DNA of 52,671 nucleotides from an uncultured Oscillospiraceae bacterium (GCA_910588455.1 CAJUPG010000005.1:1-52671), one strand, 5' to 3'; numbered from the stretch's first letter, positions 7,872 to 16,104 are shown. Notes: generated from the sequence alone by a model not told the origin. A program made the numbers and translations.

Positions 7872-8957
7872 TTAGCAAAATCTGATCTGCTCCCGGATCA
7901 GCTCGCCCATTTTCACCGTCCCAATGACCGTCTCCCCCGCTTTTGCAATGTCGGCGGTGCGCCAGCCCTGGGCCAGCACAGCGTCCACCGCCTGCTCGAT
8001 GGCGGCGGCCTCGGCGGGCAGCTTGAAGGAGTACCGGAACATCATGGCCACCGACAAAATTGTCGCAATGGGGTTTGCCTTGTCCTGCCCGGCAATGTCC
8101 GGGGCGGAGCCGTGAATCGGCTCGTAGAGCCCCGGCGCGGCGTCTCCGATGGACGCGGAGGGCAGCAGGCCAATGGAGCCGGTAATCATGGAAGCCTCGT
8201 CGGACAAAATATCGCCGAACATATTTTCCGTGACCACCACGTCATACTGGGCCGGGTCCTTGACCAGCTGCATCGCGGCGTTGTCCACCAGCACGTCCTC
8301 ATAGGCTACGTCTGGGTACTCCTCCTTCAGCCGGTGCATTACCTGCCGCCACAGCCGGGAGGACTCCAGCACGTTGGCCTTGTCCACGCTCGCCAGCTTT
8401 TTTCTGCGCAGCTGGGCCAGCTCAAAGGCCCGGCGGCCAATGCGCTCGATCTCCTTCTCCGAGTAGGCCAGCAGATCGGAGGCCTCCTCTCCCCGGTCCT
8501 CGGTCTGATAGCGGTCCTTTTTGCCGAAATAGATACCGCCGGTGAGCTCCCGGACCATCATGAGATCAATACCCTTGTCCGCCGTCTCCTTTTTCAAGGG
8601 GCACGCATCCGCCAACGCAGGCCGCAGAGCGGCGGGGCGCAGATTGGCATACAGCCCCAGGTCTTTTCGGATGGACAGCAGGGCGGTTTCCGGGCGCTTG
8701 TCCGGGTCGGTGGAGTGTCCCCACTTGGGACCGCCCACCGCGCCCAGCAGAACCGCGTCGCAGGTCTTGCACTTTTCGGCGGTGCCCTCGGGGTAGGATT
8801 TGCCCACCTGGTCGATGGCGCAGCCGCCCATTAAGATATCTGTAAATTCAAAGCGGTGGCCGTAGAGCTGACCGATTTTTTCCATCATCTTGACAGCCTC
8901 CCCGACCACCTCGGGGCCGATGCCGTCGCCTCGGATAAGGGCAATTTTGTAGTTCAT
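7872..8957 (-). CDS. leuB: 3-isopropylmalate dehydrogenase
   Basis: LeuB oxidises and decarboxylates 3-isopropylmalate to 2-oxoisocaproate with NAD in leucine synthesis. The 361-residue protein shows GDGIGPEVV near the N-terminus, the substrate loop with RKDLGLYANLRP, the NAD/metal region with EYPDVAYEDVLVDNAAMQLV and the GSIGLLPSASIG-GLYEPIHGSAPDIAG block. It is the last gene of a leuC-leuD-orf-leuB run on the minus strand. leuA is not in the window. Its start has an AAGGAG sequence. Confidence 0.97.
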   Translation of the reverse strand: MNYKIALIRGDGIGPEVVGEAVKMMEKIGQLYGHRFEFTDILMGGCAIDQVGKSYPEGTAEKCKTCDAVLLGAVGGPKWGHSTDPDKRPETALLSIRKDLGLYANLRPAALRPALADACPLKKETADKGIDLMMVRELTGGIYFGKKDRYQTEDRGEEASDLLAYSEKEIERIGRRAFELAQLRRKKLASVDKANVLESSRLWRQVMHRLKEEYPDVAYEDVLVDNAAMQLVKDPAQYDVVVTENMFGDILSDEASMITGSIGLLPSASIGDAAPGLYEPIHGSAPDIAGQDKANPIATILSVAMMFRYSFKLPAEAAAIEQAVDAVLAQGWRTADIAKAGETVIGTVKMGELIREQIRFC

Positions 8958-8975
8958 CTTGTTACACTCCTTATG

Positions 8976-9296
8976 TTACGCCGGCCAGACCTGACGGCAC
9001 TGCTCAATTTTGGCAGCAGCCTCCTGCGAAACCAATACCAGCGCCGTTTCAGACAGATCATTTTCACAGAACCGCTCCGTTTTCAACAGTTCCACAACCT
9101 TGGGCCACCAGCCCTCCGCGTCCTCTGTCTCCAGCCAGACAGCCAGGATATGGCCTTCCTCGTCCACATATTCATAGCCATCGTCGTTCACTGCACCCCC
9201 GGACCACTCCTCAATCCGGTCCGGCAGAAGGTAACGGATATCCAGGTCCGGATTCTCCATCTTCCGGGAATCCATGCTGATTATGATGGTCTGCAT
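8976..9296 (-). CDS. Small acidic protein of unknown function in leu operon
   Basis: A 106-residue soluble protein inserted between leuD and leuB. I do not recognise a family. It is strongly acidic and Trp-containing, with no signal peptide or membrane segment. A central segment (DGYEYVDEEGHILAVWLETED) looks like beta-strands, and a helical C-terminal part follows with AKIEQCRQVW. The start ATG overlaps the leuD stop by one base (TAATG), implying translational coupling, and leuB follows after 18 nt. I reject longer open-frame versions starting inside leuD. A link to leucine metabolism is possible only by context. Confidence 0.75.
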   Translation of the reverse strand: MQTIIISMDSRKMENPDLDIRYLLPDRIEEWSGGAVNDDGYEYVDEEGHILAVWLETEDAEGWWPKVVELLKTERFCENDLSETALVLVSQEAAAKIEQCRQVWPA

Positions 9297-9781
9297 TATT
9301 TGGCCACCCCTCGTGCCTTCAAAGAGTTCAGCAGTCCGCCGTTCTGAATGATGCCGTTGATAAACTCCGGGAAGGGCGCGGCCTGCCAGCTTTTGCCGGT
9401 GGTCACGTCCTGAATCACGCCGGTGGCGAAATCCACCTCCACCTGGTCCCCTGCCTGAATCTCCTCCGCCGCCTGGGCGCACTCCAGAATGGGGAACCCG
9501 ATATTGATGGCGTTGCGGTAGAAAATACGGGCGAAGGACGGCGCGATGACACACTTGACGCCGCAGGACTTGATCGCCAGAGGGGCGTGTTCCCGGCTGG
9601 AGCCGCAGCCGAAGTTGGGACCGGCCACAATGATGTCTCCCGTCTGGACTGTACTGGCAAAGTCCTTGTCAATGTCCTCCATGCAGTGGGAGGCCAGCGC
9701 CGCCGGAGAGGGGTCGTTCAGGTGCCGCGCCGGGATAATTACATCGGTGTCCACATTGGCGCCGTATTTATAAACTTTCAT
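9296..9781 (-). CDS. leuD: 3-isopropylmalate dehydratase small subunit
   Basis: LeuD is the small (swivel) subunit of isopropylmalate isomerase, pairing with LeuC. The 161-residue protein has the family motifs YGANVDTDVIIPARHL, GPNFGCGSSREHAPLAIK and FARIFYRNAINIGFP. I place the start at MKVYKYG because an AAAGGAG sequence lies 8 nt upstream. A longer version with MKGAIL in front has no ribosome-binding site. The gene follows leuC by 18 nt and overlaps the next small gene by one base. Confidence 0.97.
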   Translation of the reverse strand: MKVYKYGANVDTDVIIPARHLNDPSPAALASHCMEDIDKDFASTVQTGDIIVAGPNFGCGSSREHAPLAIKSCGVKCVIAPSFARIFYRNAINIGFPILECAQAAEEIQAGDQVEVDFATGVIQDVTTGKSWQAAPFPEFINGIIQNGGLLNSLKARGVAK

Positions 9782-9799
9782 CAAAATCGCTCCTTTCAA

Positions 9800-11056
9800 T
9801 CAAGCTCTGGGGTCGGCCACGCACCCGGCGATAGCGGACGCCGCCGCTACGGCGGGAGAAGCCAGAATCACTTCCGAGCTGGTGTGGCCCATGCGGCCTA
9901 CAAAGTTGCGGTTGGTGGTGGAAACCGTGCGCTCCCCCTCGGCCATAACCCCCATGTGTCCGCCCAGGCAGGGCCCGCAGGTGGGGGTGGATACCGCCGC
10001 GCCCGCCTCAATGAAAATCTCAATCAGCCCCTCCTTCATGGCCTGAAGGACAATCTCCTGGGTGGCGGGAATCACCACACAGCGCACATTTTGGGCCACT
10101 TTTTTGCCCTTCATAACAGCAGCGGCAATGCGCAGATCCTGAATCCGGCCGTTGGTGCAGGAGCCGATGACCACCTGATTGATGGGCAGGCCAGCCACCT
10201 CGCTGACGATTTTCGTATTTTCCGGCAGATGGGGCATGGCAACGGTGGGCTCCAGGGTGTTCAGGTCAATGACCACTTCCCTGGCGTACTCCGCATCCGG
10301 GTCCGCCTGGAACGCCTCGCAGGGACGGGATACCCGGCCGTTAATGTACTCCATGGTCTTTTCGTCCACGGGGAAAATTCCGTTTTTGCCGCCGGCCTCG
10401 ATTGCCATATTGGCGATGGTAAAGCGGTCGTCCATAGTCAGGGAGCCTACCCCCTCCCCGGCAAACTCCAGGGACTGGTACAGCGCCCCGTCCACGCCGA
10501 TCTCGCCAATCAGATGCAGAATCACATCCTTGCCGGACACATGGGGCTGGAGCTTTCCGGTCAAAGTGACCTTGATGGCGGCGGGCACCCGGAACCAGCC
10601 CAGGCCGGTGGCCATACCGGCGGCCATATCCGTGGAACCCACGCCGGTGGAGAAGGCGCCCAGCGCGCCGTAGGTGCAGGTGTGGGAGTCGGCGCCGATG
10701 ATGACCTCACCGGGGGCGCATAACCCCTTTTCCGGCAGCAGGGCGTGTTCCACCCCCATCTGACCTACATCAAAGAAGTTGGTGATGCTGTGCTTATGGG
10801 CAAATTCCCGGGCCTGTTTGCACAGCTGGGCGGACTTGATGTCCTTGCAGGGGGTGTAGTGGTCCAGAACGATGGCAATTTTGTCCTTATCAAAAATCTG
10901 TGTGAAGCCCGCCTTCTCAAACTCAGTGATGGCGACAGGCGTGGTAATATCGTTGCCAAGGACCAGGTCCAATTTAGCCTCAATCAGCTGGCCTGGCTGG
11001 ACAGACTCCAGGCCGGCGGCCTTGGCGAGAATTTTTTGCGTCATGGTCATTCCCAT
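9800..11056 (-). CDS. leuC: 3-isopropylmalate dehydratase large subunit
   Basis: LeuC carries the [4Fe-4S] cluster of isopropylmalate isomerase. At 418 residues it belongs to the shorter, prokaryotic HacA/LeuC2-like type rather than the 466-residue E. coli form. Visible motifs are GADSHTCTYGALGAFSTGVGSTD, VIGSCTNGR with a cluster Cys, and CGPCLGGHMGV with the other two. The start has an AGGAGG sequence 9 nt upstream; a second Met two codons in is possible. It begins the leu run and is divergent from a Crp/Fnr-linked operon across a 100 bp gap holding a symmetrical operator-like site. Confidence 0.96.
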   Translation of the reverse strand: MGMTMTQKILAKAAGLESVQPGQLIEAKLDLVLGNDITTPVAITEFEKAGFTQIFDKDKIAIVLDHYTPCKDIKSAQLCKQAREFAHKHSITNFFDVGQMGVEHALLPEKGLCAPGEVIIGADSHTCTYGALGAFSTGVGSTDMAAGMATGLGWFRVPAAIKVTLTGKLQPHVSGKDVILHLIGEIGVDGALYQSLEFAGEGVGSLTMDDRFTIANMAIEAGGKNGIFPVDEKTMEYINGRVSRPCEAFQADPDAEYAREVVIDLNTLEPTVAMPHLPENTKIVSEVAGLPINQVVIGSCTNGRIQDLRIAAAVMKGKKVAQNVRCVVIPATQEIVLQAMKEGLIEIFIEAGAAVSTPTCGPCLGGHMGVMAEGERTVSTTNRNFVGRMGHTSSEVILASPAVAAASAIAGCVADPRA

Positions 11057-11101
11057 AAAAAACAGCCTCCTTTGTTTCTTATGGGTATCTTACCAAAAGG
11101 C

Positions 11102-11131
11102 TTGCGAAAAGAATGTAAACTATGTTACAAT
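11102..11131 (+). promoter_or_regulatory. Promoter of the membrane protein/Crp-Fnr operon
   Basis: The plus strand has TTGCGA, 18 nt and TACAAT, about 28 nt before the TTG start of the first gene. The spacer contains most of a perfect palindrome (11114-11129), so binding there would block this promoter. Confidence 0.6.
11114..11129. promoter_or_regulatory. Crp/Fnr-type palindromic operator, TGTAA-N6-TTACA
   Basis: A perfect inverted repeat TGTAA-ACTATG-TTACA lies in the divergent region between leuC and the membrane protein/Crp-Fnr genes. Its layout is that of the Crp family (TGTGA-N6-TCACA) and also fits GTA-N8-TAC, known for NtcA. It overlaps the -10 and spacer of the rightward promoter. 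The likely ligand protein is the Crp/Fnr regulator encoded 500 bp away; this is inference. Confidence 0.55.
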
Positions 11132-11158
11132 TCAAGAAAAATTTAAGAGGTGTTTTCC

Positions 11159-11635
11159 TTGGGACATTTTGGCTTTTCCTATATGGGACTGATTTATTTG
11201 ATTTTGCTGTTTCTCCCAAACCTGCTCTGGACCCGAAACAAACCGGAGGACTATGAGCCCCTGTCCGAAAGCCGCGTTTTGCTCGCCCTGGAACGGGTGG
11301 GACAGGTGTGCGTTACCTGCTGCGCGGTGTTTTTTTCTGATTTTAATCTAAAACCCTGGTCCCCCTGGAGCATATGGCTTCTTGCTTCTATGCTCTGTAT
11401 GCTTCTGTATGAGCTCTGGTGGGTCCGCTACTTCCGCTCCGCCAAAACACAGCGGGATTTTTACCGCAGTCTGCTGGGCGTTCCCGTGGCGGGTGCCACG
11501 CTGCCGGTGGTGGCCTTCTTCTGTCTGGGGATGTATGGACGGGTAATTTGGATGATGCTTGCGGTGCTGATTTTGGGCGTGGGGCATATCGGCATCCACC
11601 TCCAGCACCGCCGCTGTTTGGAGAAAGCCCTATGA
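11159..11635 (+). CDS. Small polytopic membrane protein of unknown function
   Basis: A 158-residue protein with about four hydrophobic segments (LIYLILLFLPNLLW near the N-terminus, then SIWLLASMLCMLLYELWW, a VPVAGATLPVVAFFCLG segment and VIWMMLAVLILGVGHIGI). I recognise no family with certainty. I favour the TTG start at 11159 because AAGAGGTG lies 7 nt upstream; a GTG at 11150 overlaps that site. The stop overlaps the start of the Crp/Fnr gene (ATGA), so the two are translationally coupled, suggesting that the membrane protein and regulator act in one circuit. Confidence 0.75.
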   Translation: MGHFGFSYMGLIYLILLFLPNLLWTRNKPEDYEPLSESRVLLALERVGQVCVTCCAVFFSDFNLKPWSPWSIWLLASMLCMLLYELWWVRYFRSAKTQRDFYRSLLGVPVAGATLPVVAFFCLGMYGRVIWMMLAVLILGVGHIGIHLQHRRCLEKAL

Positions 11636-12258
11636 GCCGGGAGTTGGATTTCCCCGCCGGCATCTGGGAGCCTTTCGCCACCCAGCGCCCCCCTATTCGC
11701 TGCTCCGCCGGGTATCTGATCTATTTGCAGGACACCCAGGCCACCTGCTTCTATTACCTGAAATCCGGCCGGGTGAAGAGCTTCATGCAGTCGGAGGACG
11801 GCGCGGAACGGATTTTGCACACCTATGAGGCGGGCAGTCTCTTCGGGGAGGCGTCCTTTTTCGACGGCCTGCCCCGGGTCTCCTCCGCCGTGGCCCTCAC
11901 TCCCTGCGAGATCGTCCCCATCGACCGTGAGCTGGTGATTGCGGAGGTCTCCCAAAACCCGGACCTGGCCCTGGCAATGCTCAAATATCTGGCCCGGACC
12001 GTACGCCTGCTGTCCTCCCAGGTGGACGACATGGCGTTCCGGCCTGTCCCCCAGCGGGTGGCGAAATATCTGCTGTCTCTCTCCCCCTCCGGCGGCGCTG
12101 TCCGCATTTCTCAGGATGGAATCGCCGCCGCCGTCTCGGCCAGCCGGGTTTCGGTCAGCCGGGCCCTGGGCCATTTGGAGGAAAACGGCTGGCTGAAACG
12201 GAGCTACGGCGGGGTAACCCTGCTGAACACAAAGGAATTACGGCTTTTTTGCCTGTAA
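11632..12258 (+). CDS. Crp/Fnr family transcriptional regulator
   Basis: A 208-residue regulator with an N-terminal cyclic-nucleotide-binding-type beta-barrel (GYLIYLQDTQATCFYYLKSGRVKSFM, then AGSLFGEASFFDGLPRVSSAVAL). A dimerisation helix follows, then a C-terminal winged helix. The recognition helix contains SASRVSVSRALGHL, with Arg and Arg in the DNA-contact positions and Val where E. coli Crp has Glu. No Cys cluster of the Fnr kind is seen, so the ligand is unknown. It overlaps the upstream membrane gene by 4 nt. A palindrome of Crp type in its own promoter suggests autoregulation. Confidence 0.92.
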   Translation: MSRELDFPAGIWEPFATQRPPIRCSAGYLIYLQDTQATCFYYLKSGRVKSFMQSEDGAERILHTYEAGSLFGEASFFDGLPRVSSAVALTPCEIVPIDRELVIAEVSQNPDLALAMLKYLARTVRLLSSQVDDMAFRPVPQRVAKYLLSLSPSGGAVRISQDGIAAAVSASRVSVSRALGHLEENGWLKRSYGGVTLLNTKELRLFCL

Positions 12259-12292
12259 AGAAACCGGCGGCTGTAAAACCGCCGGTTTCTTT
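12257..12292. terminator. Bidirectional terminator between the Crp/Fnr gene and the desulfurase gene
   Basis: A 14 bp perfect stem (AAAGAAACCGGCGG / CCGCCGGTTTCTTT) with an 8 nt loop lies between two convergent genes and overlaps both stop codons. The A and T runs at each end let it serve both strands. Confidence 0.92.
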
Positions 12293-13412
12293 ATGTTTTT
12301 ACAAGCCGCGCCAGTTCGTCCGCAAAACGGAACATCTCCTGCTCCGTATTGAAGGGCGACACGCTGGCCCGCAGGGTTCCCGTCTCCAGGGTCCCGGCGG
12401 TTTCGTGGGCATAGGGCGCACAGTGGAGTCCCGCCCGCAGGGCGTAGCCCCCTTCCCCTAACAGCTCGCCCAGTTCCTCACAGTCCCGATTCCCGGCCCG
12501 CAGGGACAAAACCCCCGCCTGATGCTCCGGGCTGAAAAAGATTTCTACATTTGGAATTTGAGACAGACAATCCGCCAGGGTGTGGATCAATCCCTGTTCA
12601 TGGGACAAAATGGCTTGTGTACCCCGGCGCTCCACAAATCGCAGCCCCTCCAGCAGTCCGGCAATCCCGGCTACGTTGTGGGTCCCCGCCTCCAGGCGGT
12701 CGGGCAGAAAGTCCGGCATCTGCTGGCGGATGGATTCACTGCCTGTGCCCCCCTGCATCAGCGGGACCACCTGCTCGCTGCCGCACAGCAGAAGCCCCGT
12801 CCCCTGGGGACCGAACAGTCCCTTGTGTCCCGGCATGGCGATGAAGGCCGCGCCGGTTTGCTTCAGAGACACTGGCAGGCTGCCCGCCGACTGAGACGCG
12901 TCGATCATAAGGGGTACGCCATGGCTGCGGCACAGCAGGGCGATTTTTTCCATGGGCAGGATGGTCCCAAAGACGTTGGAGACGTGGGTGCAGATGACGG
13001 CCTTGACCTCCGGGGTCAAATTCTCTGTAAAGGATTTATACATGGCATCCGGCTGAAACAGCGGGGCCCGGGCCACTTTTACGGTGACGTTTGGGATAGC
13101 CGCCAGGGGCCGGGTGACCGCGTTGTGCTCATAGCCGGAAATCAGCACCGTATCCCCCGGCTGGACCAGGGTATGGATGGCCAGATTGAGGGCGTGGGTG
13201 GCGTTCAGGGTAAAAACCACCTGTTCCGGGGTGGGTACGTCAAACAGGCGGGCCGCCGCCTCCCGGCAGGCAAAGGTCACCGCCGCGGCCTCCATGGCCG
13301 GACGGTGGCCCCCCCGGCCGGGACTGGCCAGATGCTCAATGGCGTACCGGCTGGCCAGGGCCACCTCCGGGGGTTTTTGGAGGGTTGTGGCGGCGCTGTC
13401 CAGATAAATCAC
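12291..13412 (-). CDS. Cysteine desulfurase family protein (class V aminotransferase)
   Basis: This 373-residue PLP enzyme resembles cysteine desulfurases of the TIGR01977 (EF2568-like) type. Visible are the opening IYLDSAATT, DASQSAG with the PLP-contact Asp171, the PLP Lys197 in MPGHKGLFGPQG, and a SufS-like Cys331 in RAGLHCAPYAH that would carry the persulfide or selenide. It overlaps the upstream DUF3343 gene by 4 nt. DUF3343 proteins are proposed sulfur/selenium carriers, so the pair may move S or Se to an unknown acceptor. No selD or molybdenum hydroxylase is nearby. Confidence 0.88.
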   Translation of the reverse strand: MIYLDSAATTLQKPPEVALASRYAIEHLASPGRGGHRPAMEAAAVTFACREAAARLFDVPTPEQVVFTLNATHALNLAIHTLVQPGDTVLISGYEHNAVTRPLAAIPNVTVKVARAPLFQPDAMYKSFTENLTPEVKAVICTHVSNVFGTILPMEKIALLCRSHGVPLMIDASQSAGSLPVSLKQTGAAFIAMPGHKGLFGPQGTGLLLCGSEQVVPLMQGGTGSESIRQQMPDFLPDRLEAGTHNVAGIAGLLEGLRFVERRGTQAILSHEQGLIHTLADCLSQIPNVEIFFSPEHQAGVLSLRAGNRDCEELGELLGEGGYALRAGLHCAPYAHETAGTLETGTLRASVSPFNTEQEMFRFADELARLVKT

Positions 13413-13660
13413 AGCGCCACCTCCTCATAGTATCCCCCCTGGGCGATAAACACCCGTTTGGGAGACAGCCCGGCCCGGTTGAGGATTTGCAGGGCCTGGG
13501 TCAAATGCCGCTGGGCGATTTTAACGGAGTGGCTGCACCCTTCCCCGGCGATGCTTTTGGGGGAGCGCATGATATACGCGCTGATCCCGGCCCGCTCCAG
13601 AGCGGCGGCAGTGCGCTGGGCGTAGGTCAGGGAACGGCACACGATGAGATAGTAGAGCAT
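13409..13660 (-). CDS. DUF3343 putative Se/S carrier-like protein
   Basis: An 83-residue small protein of the DUF3343 family. It begins with YYLIVCRSLTYAQRTAAALE and contains RSPKSIAGEGCSHSVKI, giving two Cys residues (8 and 42) in the family positions. The family has been suggested to carry sulfur or selenium because it occurs beside desulfurase and selenium genes. The start has AAAGGA 8 nt upstream. It overlaps the desulfurase gene by 4 nt, so the two are likely made together. Its function remains inferred. Confidence 0.85.
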   Translation of the reverse strand: MLYYLIVCRSLTYAQRTAAALERAGISAYIMRSPKSIAGEGCSHSVKIAQRHLTQALQILNRAGLSPKRVFIAQGGYYEEVAL

Positions 13661-13721
13661 AGCATGGTTCCTTTCTGGGGGAAAACTCCTACCTCACTCT
13701 ATGCCCGCCCGCCGGAAAAGT

Positions 13722-15131
13722 TTACGCCTCGTACATGGCTTTCATGCCCTTGAAGGTCATATAGCAGTCCAGCTTGCCCACCGTCTCAAAGGGGGAGTGC
13801 ATGGACAGCACAGGCACCCCCGCATCCAGGGTGTCGATGTTCCGCCGGGCCATATAGGCGGCCACGGTTCCGCCCCCTCCCTGGTCTACCTTGCCCAGCT
13901 CCGCCATCTGCCAGATCACGCCGGCCTCGTCCAGCACCCGCCGGGCGTAGGCCACCACCTCCGCAGAGGCGTCCGACGCGCCGGACTTGCCCCGGGAACC
14001 GGTGTATTTGCACAACCCCATGCCGTAGTTCACAAAGGCGCTGTTGCGTTTCTCATAGACCTCGGCAAAATTGGGGTCGTAGGCGGCGGTCACATCGGCG
14101 GACAGGCAGAAGGACTTTTCATAGCAGGCCCGCAGGGGCACGTTCTGGCCCGCGCACAGATCTGCCATAAAGGCGTCGAAGGCAGCGGACTGCATCCCGG
14201 ACACCCCTTCGGAGCCGATTTCCTCCTTGTCCGCCAGCATACACACGGCGGTGCGGCGGGGCATTGTAACCTGGAGCAGCGCCGCCAGGGAGGCGTAGGC
14301 GCACACCCGGTCGTCGTGGCCGTACGCGCCAATCAGGGAGCGGTCAAAGCCCACGTCCCGGGCCGGGAAGGCCGGCACCGCGCACAGCTCGGCGGAAATA
14401 AAATCCTCCTCCGACATTCCGTACTTGCGGTTGAGCAGCTCCAGAATCGAAATTTTCACCCGGTCCTTTCCCTCGTCGTCCCGCAGGGGGCGGCTGCCAA
14501 TCAAAATGTTCAGGCTTTCGCCGGAAATCGCCTCGTGCAGAGGCTTTTTGGACTGGTCCGAAGCCAAATGGGGCAGCAGGTCGTCGATGGTAAACAGGGG
14601 GTCCCCCTCCCCGTTGCCCACGGACACCCGGACGGACTGGCCGTTTTTCAAAACGATCACCCCGTGGAGCTCCAGGGGGATGGTCACCCACTGATACTTG
14701 CGGATGCCGCCGTAATAGTGGGTTTTGAAGAAGCCCAGCTCGTCGGCTTCATAGAGGGGATTCTGCTTCAGATCCAGCCGGGGGGAGTCGATGTGGGCCG
14801 CGCCGATGCACACCCCCTGGTCCAGCTTCTCCCGGCCAATTACCGCCAGCATCAGGGCCTTGCCCCGGTTGGCCTGATAAATCTTGTCGCCGGGCTTCAG
14901 CTCCATCCCCCGCTGATACGCCCGGAATCCGGCCGCTTCCGCCAGGGCCACCGCCCGGTCCACGCACTCCCGCTCGGTTTTGCCCGCGTCCAAAAACTGC
15001 CTGTAGCCGGTGCAGTAGGCCTCCATAGCCTCCAGCTCCTCCGGCTCCACCCGGTCGTAGCCGTTTTTGCGCTCATAGGCCAGGTCCTTACGCAGCCGCT
15101 CGCCGCGGGTCAGTTCCTTGTTTTCGTCCAT
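13722..15131 (-). CDS. M18 family aminopeptidase (aspartyl aminopeptidase type)
   Basis: A 469-residue dizinc aminopeptidase of family M18, which removes N-terminal, often acidic, residues from peptides in the cytoplasm. Metal and catalytic motifs are visible: GAAHIDSPR (His and Asp), DDRVCAYASL, ADKEEIGSEG with the two Glu residues, and SMHSPFE near the C-terminus for the last His. The start MDENKELT follows AAGGAGG by 7 nt; a longer frame with 35 more residues lacks such a site. It lies 22 nt after a lipoprotein gene in the long minus-strand run. Confidence 0.93.
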   Translation of the reverse strand: MDENKELTRGERLRKDLAYERKNGYDRVEPEELEAMEAYCTGYRQFLDAGKTERECVDRAVALAEAAGFRAYQRGMELKPGDKIYQANRGKALMLAVIGREKLDQGVCIGAAHIDSPRLDLKQNPLYEADELGFFKTHYYGGIRKYQWVTIPLELHGVIVLKNGQSVRVSVGNGEGDPLFTIDDLLPHLASDQSKKPLHEAISGESLNILIGSRPLRDDEGKDRVKISILELLNRKYGMSEEDFISAELCAVPAFPARDVGFDRSLIGAYGHDDRVCAYASLAALLQVTMPRRTAVCMLADKEEIGSEGVSGMQSAAFDAFMADLCAGQNVPLRACYEKSFCLSADVTAAYDPNFAEVYEKRNSAFVNYGMGLCKYTGSRGKSGASDASAEVVAYARRVLDEAGVIWQMAELGKVDQGGGGTVAAYMARRNIDTLDAGVPVLSMHSPFETVGKLDCYMTFKGMKAMYEA

Positions 15132-15153
15132 ATGAAAAACCTCCTTAAAATAA

Positions 15154-16104
15154 TTAAAACATGGAATTTTGATAGTGCCAAAGCTCATTATGCCCGTTTT
15201 CGTCGGGCGCGTCCGCAATATTGAAGTCAATCGCAAAACCGTTGTCCCGCCACTGTACAGAGATTGCGGCGGCGTCCTTCCCTTGAGTCATGGCTGGCGG
15301 GGTAAAAGTCTGTTTGGTTTCATGGTCGATGTCCCAAAGCACCACATTACGTTCATATTGGGGCTCCTCCAAACCAATATCGCTCTGTTCAATGTAACAG
15401 ACAAATTTCCCATCTGAAGAAATTGCGCAATACATGATCCGGTCCCCGTCAAGCTGGGTTTGGAGAATTTCTGTGATGCTGCCATCCATCTCGATGTGGC
15501 AAAGCTGTAATGTTTGATTTTGATCTGTTACAAAATAGCGGCCCTCTTGGCAGAAAATATCTGAAATTCCGTCCAGCTTTGAAACAGAACCGTCCACCCC
15601 ACAGACAACATATGTGCCCTCTCCGCTCACCTCCTGACATAAAATCGCCTCGTTGTCCAGCCAACCGTAAATAACATAGTAGCTTCCATCCCTGCCGCTG
15701 AGCAAAACACGGTCCTCCCCGGTCTCCGGATCAAATAAAAAGACAGAAAACCCATCCTTGCTGGAGGCGTCCAGGCAGTCCTTATTGGAGTGGTACGCCA
15801 GATAGCGTCCGCTGGGGGAATATTTGCCGCTGGCAGCCCAAGTTGCAAAGGGGCCAATATCGGAATTATAACCTTGTTCCAACGCTTTGGCCTCAAAATC
15901 CTCCCTGCTCATGCCATCATAATCGGGAAATTCGATTGTTTCGCAGGGGTCCTCATAAACCGGCATATAGTTTTCGTCCAGAAGCTTCCACTCCCCGGCC
16001 GGCGGTTTTGGCTCCGGTTCGGGTTCCAGTGCGGGCTCCTGTTCCTGTGCCGCGCAGGCGGTCAGCAGAGACAAAAGGACCAGCAGACAGGCAAATTTTT
16101 TCAT
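15154..16104 (-). CDS. Lipoprotein of unknown function, beta-propeller-like
   Basis: A 316-residue predicted lipoprotein. The signal sequence MKKFACLLVLLSLLTAC has a lipobox LTAC with Cys17, so the mature protein should be anchored outside the cell membrane. An acidic Pro/Glu linker follows (EPEPEPKPPAG). The body has repeated strands with an SPSGRYLAY, SSDGKFVCY and FDPETGED rhythm, as in WD40/TolB-type propellers. No enzyme motif is evident. The start overlaps the coaE stop by 4 nt (ATGA), so it is coupled to a housekeeping gene. I do not know its partner or ligand. Confidence 0.75.
   Translation of the reverse strand: MKKFACLLVLLSLLTACAAQEQEPALEPEPEPKPPAGEWKLLDENYMPVYEDPCETIEFPDYDGMSREDFEAKALEQGYNSDIGPFATWAASGKYSPSGRYLAYHSNKDCLDASSKDGFSVFLFDPETGEDRVLLSGRDGSYYVIYGWLDNEAILCQEVSGEGTYVVCGVDGSVSKLDGISDIFCQEGRYFVTDQNQTLQLCHIEMDGSITEILQTQLDGDRIMYCAISSDGKFVCYIEQSDIGLEEPQYERNVVLWDIDHETKQTFTPPAMTQGKDAAAISVQWRDNGFAIDFNIADAPDENGHNELWHYQNSMF

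Noticed and set aside
11057..11158. A consensus leftward promoter for leuC
   Set aside because: TAAGAT occurs but no -35 at proper spacing, so I do not call it, though leuC must start in this gap or nearby.
13701..15224. Plus-strand 507-codon open frame
   Set aside because: Antisense shadow of the M18 aminopeptidase, whose metal motifs are on the minus strand.
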